Shown: piece by piece, positions 1 through 4,861 of the stretch
How the letters are laid out: every line of letters starts with the position of its first letter
Numbering within the stretch: position 1 is the stretch's first letter
Origin: an uncultured Erysipelotrichaceae bacterium
GTDB taxonomy: Bacteria; Bacillota_I; Bacilli_A; RFN20; CAG-826
Assembly: GCA_902791085.1 (NCBI GenBank)
Contig: CADAUN010000064.1
Coordinates: 1 to 7,475 of the forward strand
Length of the DNA stretch: 7,475 nt
Direction of reading: 5' to 3'
The notes under the pieces: model-generated
Told to the model about the DNA's origin: nothing
Seen by the model: the letters and a program-made list of their open reading frames with translations, nothing else
Databases searched by the model: none
Made by a program: the position numbers and the translations under genes

Positions 1-100
1 TGGGCCCTGATTTTCCGCTTTAGCACTGAATTTCGATTGTCTGCAGAGACAAATTAATAATGCGAAATTGAAAAGTGTTTAGAACTTAGGAGAAGATGGT

Positions 101-553
101 ATGAAAAGAATAACCGGATTGTTGCTTTCCGTCGCACTGCTGGCGAGCTGCGGCTCCCCGGCGCCAGAAAAGACAATTTACACAGACATCGGTGATGATT
201 ATTACGCCGATGAGATCGTGGCTAAAGGCGTCAAGAACTTTTCCAAGGAAACGCCGTCCCGCGACGACGTTCAGATCATCAGAAATTACGGCGTCTATGA
301 TGGCGCCTATGTGAATAGCTTCGTCGTCTTGGAGGTCGGAGGATGGGGCGGCTGGTTCCAGACCACTTATCTTTTGGTGGACGAAGTCGAGCTGCGGTTC
401 CCCTTTGAATGGGAGCCCCTTTGCTGGAAAGACCACGTCTTTTGCACCATCCAAGAGGCCTTTGACGGCGGGTGGCTGACCCACGAGGACTTAGAGGCGA
501 TCCAAGCCTCGAGCGCAAGTCAATACAAAGATGCCTATTCTTTGTTGGAATGA
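101..553 (+). CDS. small acidic lipoprotein of unknown function
   Basis: A 150-residue protein beginning with a bacterial lipoprotein signal peptide: basic n-region (KR at 2-3), hydrophobic core at about 4-15, and lipobox LASC at 14-17. Cys17 would therefore be lipidated and the mature protein anchored on the outer face of the membrane. The mature part is acidic and aromatic-rich. It contains YGVYDGAYV at 63-71 and, near the C-terminus, FCTIQEAFDGGWLTHEDL at 114-131. From memory, this arrangement (a 'YGxYNG' strand, then 'FYxLQEAYDxGLLTxEDL') recurs in uncharacterised secreted or lipid-anchored proteins of Firmicutes; I cannot name a function. The start is supported by AGGAGA at 88-93, seven bases before ATG. 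It is the only gene here ending in TGA. It is separated from the ribosomal operon by a terminator-like hairpin and 475 bases, so a functional link is unlikely. Its own promoter is not clear in the 100 bases upstream. Confidence 0.85.
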   Translation: MKRITGLLLSVALLASCGSPAPEKTIYTDIGDDYYADEIVAKGVKNFSKETPSRDDVQIIRNYGVYDGAYVNSFVVLEVGGWGGWFQTTYLLVDEVELRFPFEWEPLCWKDHVFCTIQEAFDGGWLTHEDLEAIQASSASQYKDAYSLLE

Positions 554-618
554 TTCATTGGGTGGAACCGTTTTTATAGGCTGAAAAATCAAACCATATA
601 ACGAGGAGATTTAATGTC

Positions 619-645
619 AACCGCTTGCTTATAGAGTGGTTTTTT
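619..645 (+). terminator. probable intrinsic terminator after the lipoprotein gene
   Basis: AACCGCT at 619-625 pairs with AGTGGTT at 635-641 (seven pairs, one of them G-U) across a nine-base loop. A run of six T at 640-645 follows, part of which is in the stem. The position, 65 bases after the lipoprotein stop codon, suits termination of that transcript. The stem is short and not very GC-rich, so efficiency is uncertain. A six-codon reading frame with a strong Shine-Dalgarno site runs into the stem (see findings). Confidence 0.5.
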
Positions 646-734
646 CTGCTACTAATAAAATGACAAAATGAGATTGTTTTCTTTTGCTTTTGGTACTTTC
701 AAAGACAGGAAATTTTCGCATTTCTCTTTTGGAT

Positions 735-785
735 TTTCCAATAAAAACTGTGCACAATGCACAAAGTTTTTTCACTTTTTGGAAA
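735..785. repeat. nested inverted repeat, terminator- or operator-like
   Basis: Three co-centred dyads are visible. The inner stem pairs GTGCA (750-754) with TGCAC (758-762) across a CAA loop. The middle stem pairs AAAAACT (743-749) with AGTTTTT (765-771), leaving a two-A bulge at 763-764. An outer TTTCCA (735-740) can pair with TGGAAA (780-785). The inner and middle stems together make a 12-pair hairpin flanked by A5 and T6 tracts, the form of a bidirectional intrinsic terminator. It could equally be a protein-binding operator upstream of the S10 promoter. Function is inferred only from symmetry. Confidence 0.45.
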
Positions 786-867
786 GGATTTTAAAGCAAA
801 AACAGCAAGTGGCGCTGATTTTGCTAAAAGTGCGGATAAACACGGAACAATTGCTGAACAATAATCG

Positions 868-896
868 TTGACATCACCCGCGCATAAGCGCATAAT
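868..896 (+). promoter_or_regulatory. sigma-A-type promoter of the S10-spc operon
   Basis: A perfect -35 hexamer TTGACA (868-873) is followed by a 17-base spacer and the -10 hexamer CATAAT (891-896), which matches the TATAAT consensus at five of six positions. Transcription should start near 900-904. The upstream DNA is AT-rich and carries two GAACAAT copies 11 bases apart (845-851 and 856-862), where an UP element or activator would sit. The -10 lies in the second copy of a perfect tandem duplication of GCGCATAA (880-887, 888-895). No other convincing promoter is seen before rpsJ, so this is probably the main operon promoter. Confidence 0.82.
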
Positions 897-902
897 CTAA
901 CT

Positions 903-1028
903 CGCTGGCGTGAGCGTGGAAGTGCGATGTTGCTGACACACCGTGAGGCGTTGTCATGCACACGGCTTAGTCAGGGAACTCGCTTGGAGCTCATGCAAGC
1001 AAGCCGGATGAAAAAGGAGGAAAAATCC
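903..1028 (+). promoter_or_regulatory. structured 5' leader of the S10 operon mRNA
   Basis: About 125 transcribed bases precede rpsJ. Visible pairings are: CGCT 903-906 with AGCG 913-916; TGACA 934-938 with TGTCA 952-956; CCGTG 941-945 with CACGG 961-965; CGGCTT 963-968 with AAGCCG 1001-1006; and, inside the last, GCTTG 982-986 with CAAGC 996-1000. The second and third cross each other (pseudoknot or alternatives), and the third and fourth compete for 963-965. The 3' helix ends eight bases before the rpsJ Shine-Dalgarno at 1014-1020. There is no T run, so transcription attenuation is not indicated; translational control would be more likely. The S10 leader of E. coli is an L4 target, but I see no clear match to that structure here. 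Confidence 0.45.
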
Positions 1029-1343
1029 ATGGCGAAACAACAAGTCCTGCGCATTCGTTTGCAGGCCTACGACCATCAGATTATCGACGAAGCTGCCGAA
1101 AAGATTGTTGCCGTAGCGAAAAAGACCGGTGCCAAAGTGGTTGGACCGGTGCCTCTCCCAACCGAGAAGCAGGTGTACACAATTCTCCGCGCTACCTTCA
1201 AATACAAGGATAGCCGTGAGCAATTCGAAATTCGTACCCACAAACGATTGATCGACGTCGTCAATCCAAACAAAGAAACCGTCGAAGCCATCCGCAAACT
1301 CGATTTGCCGAATGGCGTTGACATCGATGTCACTGCGAAGTAA
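1029..1343 (+). CDS. rpsJ: 30S ribosomal protein S10
   Basis: This 104-residue protein is the normal length for S10 (about 102-105). S10 lies in the 30S head and also serves as NusE, the NusB partner in transcription antitermination. Recognisable family segments are the N-terminal strand VLRIRLQAYDHQIID (6-20), GPVPLPT (39-45), and the signature SREQFEIRTHKRLID (62-76), followed by the C-terminal LPNGVDIDV strand. The start is the ATG with AAGGAGG at 1014-1020 eight bases upstream. An in-frame upstream ATG at 927 would add 34 non-conserved residues and has no ribosome binding site, so it is rejected. It is the first gene of the operon; its TAA stop overlaps the Shine-Dalgarno of rplC. Confidence 0.98.
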   Translation: MAKQQVLRIRLQAYDHQIIDEAAEKIVAVAKKTGAKVVGPVPLPTEKQVYTILRATFKYKDSREQFEIRTHKRLIDVVNPNKETVEAIRKLDLPNGVDIDVTAK

Positions 1344-1356
1344 GGAGGAAACATTC

Positions 1357-2040
1357 ATGAAATCCATCATCGGAAGAAAAATGGGCATGACCGAAGTCTT
1401 CGCGGCTGACGGAACGATGTATCCCGTTACTGTCATTGAGGTTCTGCCGAATGTCGTGGTTGGCAAAAAGACCACTGAAAAAGACGGCTATGACGCCTTA
1501 CAAGTCGGCTATGAAGAAATTGCCGATCGTCACCTCAATCAATGCGAACTTGGTGTCTATAAAAAAGCCAACGTTAACGCGCACGCCCATCTATATGAAT
1601 TAAAGGGCGATGAAATTTATGGCAAAAACGTCGGGGAAACCTTGACAGCGGATCTGTTCCAAGCCGGTGAAGTCATCGATGTGATTGGAACGACCAAAGG
1701 CCATGGTTACAGCGGCACCATCAAACGGTACCACAACCACATTGGACCAAAAGGTCATGGTTCTGGTTATCATCGTCAAATTGGCTCTTTGGCCAATAAC
1801 GGCCGTTGCAATAACCGTGTCATTCCTGGCAAGACCATGTCTGGACACTGGGGACCCCATCAAGCCACGCTCGAAAACGTTACGGTTATCGCGAGCGACA
1901 AAGAAAAAGGCTATATCTTGGTCAAGGGCGGTATCCCTGGACCGAAAAAATCGATTGTTATGTTACGAAGCGCGATCTTGGAACAATTCCGCAAACCGGA
2001 AGTCAAGCCGCTCGTGAATAACGCGAAGAAAGGAGAATAA
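1357..2040 (+). CDS. rplC: 50S ribosomal protein L3
   Basis: L3 binds 23S rRNA early in 50S assembly, and its central loop reaches towards the peptidyl transferase centre. The 227-residue product starts MKSIIGRKMGMTEVF, as expected. It carries the family block from GTTKGHGYSGTIKR (111-124) through GPKGHGSGYHRQIGS (130-144) to IPGKTMSGHWG (156-166), then the TLENVTVI strand. It is some 15-20 residues longer than the usual length of about 209, mostly a polar tail after residue 208. The stretch SLANNGRCNNR (144-154), in the loop nearest the active site, differs from the common Gram-positive form. AAGGAGG at 1342-1348, overlapping the rpsJ stop, fixes the start; the in-frame ATG at 1312 lies inside rpsJ and is rejected. 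Confidence 0.97.
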   Translation: MKSIIGRKMGMTEVFAADGTMYPVTVIEVLPNVVVGKKTTEKDGYDALQVGYEEIADRHLNQCELGVYKKANVNAHAHLYELKGDEIYGKNVGETLTADLFQAGEVIDVIGTTKGHGYSGTIKRYHNHIGPKGHGSGYHRQIGSLANNGRCNNRVIPGKTMSGHWGPHQATLENVTVIASDKEKGYILVKGGIPGPKKSIVMLRSAILEQFRKPEVKPLVNNAKKGE

Positions 2041-2045
2041 GGACT

Positions 2046-2678
2046 ATGGCAACGAAAGCAATCACTCTCCCTGTCTTGTCCTTCTCCGGCGAAAAGGTCG
2101 GGGACATCAAATTAGATGCCTCGGTCTTCGGAATCACCGAAAAGAATGAACAAGCCATCCATGACGCCGTGGTTACCCAAGGCGCCAATGCCCGTCAAGC
2201 TACTGCCAAAACCAAAAAACGCCATGAAGTGAGTGGCGGTGGCAAAAAGCCATGGCGGCAAAAAGGCACTGGTCGTGCCCGTGCTGGTTCCAGCCGTTCC
2301 CCACTCTGGGTTGGCGGCGGAAAGGTCTTCGGACCAGACGGAAACCAAAATTACGAAGTTTCCCAAAACAAGAAAGCCCATGCGTTAGCCTTAAAGACCG
2401 TTCTCTCGCAAAAAGTGAAAGCTGGTCTCATCGTGGTTGACGATGTCAAAGCGGATAAAATTTCGACCAAAGAATTCGCCAAAGGATTGGCTAATGTCAA
2501 AGCGGAGGGCAAAGTGCTTCTCATCGCGGAAGATGAAAATGCCATCCGTAGCGCCACGAACCTTGGCAATGTCACCGTTCGTGCTTGCAACAACATCAGC
2601 GTTTATGACGTCTTGAATGCCAACACCTTAGTGATCGGCAAGAAAGATATCGAAACCCTCGAAGGAGGACTCAAATAA
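2046..2678 (+). CDS. rplD: 50S ribosomal protein L4
   Basis: The 210-residue length is typical of bacterial L4 (about 200-210). L4 is a primary 23S rRNA binder whose extended loop helps form the constriction of the peptide exit tunnel. That loop is plainly present: EVSGGGKKPWRQKGTGRARA at 61-80, followed by GSSRSPLWVGGGKVFGP (81-97). Substitutions in this loop are a known route to macrolide resistance in other bacteria; the sequence here looks wild-type in form. The C-terminal half has the usual alpha/beta fold sequence ending in NNISVYDVLNANTLVI. It starts five bases after rplC with AAAGGAG at 2029-2035, and its stop overlaps the rplW start as TAATG. In enterobacteria L4 represses this operon; whether it does so here is unknown. 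Confidence 0.97.
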   Translation: MATKAITLPVLSFSGEKVGDIKLDASVFGITEKNEQAIHDAVVTQGANARQATAKTKKRHEVSGGGKKPWRQKGTGRARAGSSRSPLWVGGGKVFGPDGNQNYEVSQNKKAHALALKTVLSQKVKAGLIVVDDVKADKISTKEFAKGLANVKAEGKVLLIAEDENAIRSATNLGNVTVRACNNISVYDVLNANTLVIGKKDIETLEGGLK

Positions 2679-3064
2679 TGGCAGACGAAAAGAAAGAAGC
2701 CGTTCAAGCTGCTCCGAAAAAGGAAAGCAAGAAGGCAGAAAAAGAAGCCCCTAAGAAAACATTCAAGGCGGCGAATGCCCATGATTACAAAGTCATCTTG
2801 GCACCCGTCATCACCGAAAAGAGCATGGCACTTCTCCAAAACGACAACAAAGTTACTGTTAAAGTGGCTGCTGCCGCCAACAAAGTCGCCATCAAAGAGA
2901 GCTTCCAACGCTTATATCAAGTGAGCGTTGATGATGTGAAAATCGTCAATGTCCGTGCGAAAAGCACTTCCCGCGGTGGCCGTTACCAAGGAACCATCTC
3001 GGGCTATAAGAAGGCCGTCATCACCATTCATGAAGGTGAAGCAATCGACCTCTTCAAGGAGTAA
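2678..3064 (+). CDS. rplW: 50S ribosomal protein L23 with Lys/Ala/Glu-rich N-terminal tail
   Basis: The L23 core runs from about residue 35 (HDYKVILAPVITEKSMALL, 35-53) to GGRYQGTISGYKKAVITI (100-117). L23 stands at the mouth of the nascent-peptide tunnel and is the dock for trigger factor and SRP. The conserved Glu of the docking loop corresponds to Glu47 in ITEKS. At 128 residues it exceeds the usual 95-100 because of an N-terminal tail of roughly 33 residues that starts MADEKKE and consists mainly of K, A, E and P. The start is secure: AAGGAGG at 2662-2668 lies nine bases upstream, and TAATG overlaps the rplD stop. The tail resembles those of L22 and the last gene in the window. An 82-base gap to rplB follows. 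Confidence 0.96.
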   Translation: MADEKKEAVQAAPKKESKKAEKEAPKKTFKAANAHDYKVILAPVITEKSMALLQNDNKVTVKVAAAANKVAIKESFQRLYQVSVDDVKIVNVRAKSTSRGGRYQGTISGYKKAVITIHEGEAIDLFKE

Positions 3065-3146
3065 GGAATCACCATCGTGTCATCTCTCTTATATATAAAT
3101 AAGGAATAAGAGGCACGAAAAGCATCCATTATAGGAGAACAGAAAC
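3065..3146 (+). promoter_or_regulatory. structured rplW-rplB intergenic element
   Basis: This is the only sizeable gap in the operon (82 bases; all others are 17 or fewer). TCGTG (3075-3079) pairs with CACGA (3114-3118). Across an asymmetric internal loop, CTCTTAT (3086-3092) pairs with ATAAGAG (3106-3112), giving 12 pairs with a 13-base AU-rich loop that contains AAGGA. No T run follows, so it is not an intrinsic terminator. The TATATATAAAT in the stem-loop has no fitting -35, so an internal promoter is not supported. The last bases carry the rplB ribosome binding site AGGAGA (3133-3138). An RNA-processing, stabilising or protein-binding hairpin is the likeliest reading, as inference. Confidence 0.45.
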
Positions 3147-3980
3147 ATGGCAATCAAATCATATCGGCCATATACGAAGTCGCGACGCGAAATGTTGTCG
3201 CTCTCGTATGAAGACATCACAAAATCAACTCCTGAAAAATCATTGCTCGCCCCGAAAAAGCATACCGGTGGCCGCAACAACCAAGGAGTCATCACTTGCC
3301 GTCATCGCGGCGGGGGCAACAAAAACCGTTATCGGATCATCGACTTCCGGAGAAACAAAGACAACATTCCGGCCAAAGTCAGCGCCATTGAATACGATCC
3401 AAACCGCACTGCGTTCATCGCTTTGCTGGTCTACCAAGATGGCGAAAAACGTTACATCATCCGTCCTCAAGGCTTAAACGTTGGGGATGTGGTGGTCTCG
3501 GGAGCAGCCACCGATATCAAAGTCGGTAATAACTGCGAATTAAAAGCCATCCCGGATGGCACCTTCGTGCATTGCATTGAATTCCAACCTGGCAAAGGCG
3601 GACAAATGTGCCGCGCTGCTGGTTGCAGTGCTCAGGTTCTTGGCGCTGATGGTGCTTACACCATCCTCCGCTTGGCCTCTGGCGAAGTTCGTAAAGTCTT
3701 AAGCAATTGCCGTGCCACCATTGGTATCGTCGGAAACGAAGATTACAACTTGGTGAACAAAGGCAAAGCTGGTAAAACCCGCCATCAAGGCATTCGTCCA
3801 ACCGTTCGTGGCTTCGCGATGAACCCGGTGGATCACCCTCACGGCGGTGGCGAAGGCAAATGCCCTGTCGGCCGTGATGCACCACGTACTCCGTGGGGCA
3901 AGAAAGCCATGGGTGTCAAGACCCGTCGCTACAAGAAGAATTCGACCCGTCTCATCATCAGACGGAAGAATGACAAATAA
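3147..3980 (+). CDS. rplB: 50S ribosomal protein L2
   Basis: The 277 residues match the normal L2 length. L2 bridges the subunits and is needed for peptidyl transferase activity and tRNA binding. Visible signatures are GGRNNQGVITCRHRGGG (41-57), PGKGGQMCRAAG (148-159), SGEVRKVLSNCRATIG (178-193), and the highly conserved MNPVDHPHGGGEG (225-237), whose histidines at 230 and 232 include the residue important for catalysis in E. coli L2. The C-terminus ends in a basic TRLIIRRKNDK. Seven cysteines (51, 130, 143, 155, 160, 188, 239) are more than I expect in L2. The start follows AGGAGA by eight bases. Confidence 0.98.
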   Translation: MAIKSYRPYTKSRREMLSLSYEDITKSTPEKSLLAPKKHTGGRNNQGVITCRHRGGGNKNRYRIIDFRRNKDNIPAKVSAIEYDPNRTAFIALLVYQDGEKRYIIRPQGLNVGDVVVSGAATDIKVGNNCELKAIPDGTFVHCIEFQPGKGGQMCRAAGCSAQVLGADGAYTILRLASGEVRKVLSNCRATIGIVGNEDYNLVNKGKAGKTRHQGIRPTVRGFAMNPVDHPHGGGEGKCPVGRDAPRTPWGKKAMGVKTRRYKKNSTRLIIRRKNDK

Positions 3981-3997
3981 GGAAAGGAGATCGAATC

Positions 3998-4297
3998 ATG
4001 TCGCGTTCATCGAAAAAAGGACCATTCGTCGACGAATACCTTCTCAAGAAGGTCGAAGCCGTCAAAAAGTCTGGCAAAAAAGAAGTCATCAAGACTTGGT
4101 CGCGCCGTTCGACCATCTATCCGGCCTTTGTCGAACAGACGTTTGCCGTTTATAACGGAAAAGAACACATCACTGTCTTCGTTACTGAAGATATGGTGGG
4201 TCATAAGCTCGGCGAATTCGCGCCGACCCGCACATTCACCGGCCACCACGGCAATAACTTGGGTGACCAAGCAGCCGCTGCCGCAGCCAAGAAATAA
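3998..4297 (+). CDS. rpsS: 30S ribosomal protein S19
   Basis: S19 sits in the 30S head, forms a complex with S13 and contacts A-site tRNA and the 50S bridge. The 99-residue protein has the full signature: MSRSSKKGPFVDEYLLKKVE at the N-terminus, IKTWSRRSTIYPAFV (31-45), and the diagnostic VTEDMVGHKLGEFAPTRTF (62-80). The C-terminus differs from the usual short basic end by a run of six alanines before the terminal KK (92-99), giving a slightly longer tail than typical (about 92 residues). AAGGAG at 3984-3989 lies eight bases before the ATG. It follows rplB by 17 bases, and its TAA stop is part of the rplV Shine-Dalgarno (TAAGGAG, 4295-4301). Confidence 0.98.
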   Translation: MSRSSKKGPFVDEYLLKKVEAVKKSGKKEVIKTWSRRSTIYPAFVEQTFAVYNGKEHITVFVTEDMVGHKLGEFAPTRTFTGHHGNNLGDQAAAAAAKK

Positions 4298-4307
4298 GGA
4301 GTGAGTT

Positions 4308-4850
4308 ATGGCAGAAGAAAAGAAAACCGTAAAGAAAGCCTCCGCGAAAAAAGCGGAAGCCGCTCCGAAAGCGGAAAAGAAAGCTTCGACAAAGAAAGCG
4401 CCGAAAGCGGAAAAGAAAGCCGAAGCGGTCGTAGAAGAAAAGAAAGAAGCCCCAAAGAAGGCTGAGAAAAAAGAAGAAGTGAAAGCGGAACCCGTCGTTG
4501 AAAAACCAGCGGTCAGCGAAGCTCATGCTTCCTCGCTCAACGTTCGCGTCACGCCCCGCAAAGTCCGTCTTGTGATTGACTTGGTCCGTGGCAAAGACGT
4601 GGATGAAGCGCTCGCGATTCTCAAAAACGTGAATCGGGCTGCTTCTACTCCAGTCGCCAAGCTCATTCAAAGCGCAGCGGCCAATGCTACGAACAACTTT
4701 GGTTTAGACAAAGAAAAACTCTATGTGGCGGAAATCCAAGCTTCTGATGGTGTTAAGATGAAACGGTTCATGCCACGCGGCAAAGGCTCGTCCTCGCCGC
4801 TCATCAAACGGACCGCCAACATCTATTGCACCGTGAAGGAAAGAAACTAA
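4308..4850 (+). CDS. rplV: 50S ribosomal protein L22 with long Lys/Ala/Glu N-terminal tail
   Basis: The L22 core begins near residue 70: NVRVTPRKVRLVIDLVRGK at 78-96, then the tunnel-lining hairpin MKRFMPRGKGSSSPLIKRT (about 151-169). L22 spans the exit tunnel from its surface to the constriction. The protein is 180 residues long against about 110 for the family. The excess is an N-terminal tail of roughly 70 residues made almost only of K, A, E, P and V, beginning MAEEKKT. Inside it APKAEKKA occurs twice (19-26 and 31-38), encoded by identical 20-base stretches. The tail is real coding sequence rather than a mis-set start: AAGGAG (4296-4301) precedes this ATG by six bases, ten bases after rpsS, and no later ATG lies before the core. 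The tail should project from the ribosome near the tunnel exit (inference). Confidence 0.96.
   Translation: MAEEKKTVKKASAKKAEAAPKAEKKASTKKAPKAEKKAEAVVEEKKEAPKKAEKKEEVKAEPVVEKPAVSEAHASSLNVRVTPRKVRLVIDLVRGKDVDEALAILKNVNRAASTPVAKLIQSAAANATNNFGLDKEKLYVAEIQASDGVKMKRFMPRGKGSSSPLIKRTANIYCTVKERN
4365..4420 (+). repeat. 20-base direct repeats inside the rplV tail
   Basis: The sequence starting CCGAAAGCGG and ending AAAAGAAAGC is present identically at 4365-4384 and 4401-4420. The offset is 36 bases (12 codons), which keeps the reading frame and repeats the peptide PKAEKKA. Third-position identity across all codons points to recent slippage or duplication at the DNA level rather than selection on the peptide alone. 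A diverged third unit follows (EAPKKAEKKE). Confidence 0.85.
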
Positions 4851-4861
4851 GGAGTAAACGA

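Larger units (their letters stand above)
554..1028. other. non-coding intergenic region before the S10 operon
   Basis: This is the only long stretch without a gene. From about 570 to 867 it is visibly richer in A and T than the flanking genes. It holds, in order: a Shine-Dalgarno/mini-ORF/terminator-like hairpin at 603-645, a nested palindrome at 735-785, a GAACAAT direct repeat at 845-862, the operon promoter at 868-896 and the transcribed leader from about 903. Open frames here (for example 668-871, Phe-rich, and an N-terminal extension of rpsJ from 927) lack ribosome binding sites and protein-like composition, so I do not call them genes. Confidence 0.75.

Noticed and set aside
1..10. TGGGCCCTGA as the end of an upstream gene
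   Set aside because: GGG CCC TGA could be the last codons of a gene, but ten bases at the window edge cannot support a call.
31..61. Possible promoter of the lipoprotein gene (TTTCGA, then TTAATA at 54-59)
   Set aside because: The spacing is 17 but the -35 matches the consensus at only three positions; too weak to call.
561..577. GGTGGAACCGTTTTT as a terminator right after the lipoprotein stop
   Set aside because: Only three base pairs close a three-base loop; the hairpin at 619-641 is much better.
668..871. 67-codon Phe- and Lys-rich open frame in the intergenic region
   Set aside because: There is no Shine-Dalgarno before its ATG, the composition reflects the AT-rich DNA, and it runs across the palindrome and into the operon -35.
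927..1028. In-frame N-terminal extension of rpsJ
   Set aside because: The extra 34 residues are not S10-like, no ribosome site precedes ATG 927, and the perfect AAGGAGG at 1014-1020 serves ATG 1029.
3090..3100. TATATATAAAT as an internal -10 before rplB
   Set aside because: No -35-like hexamer stands 16-18 bases upstream, and the sequence is better explained as part of the hairpin stem and loop.
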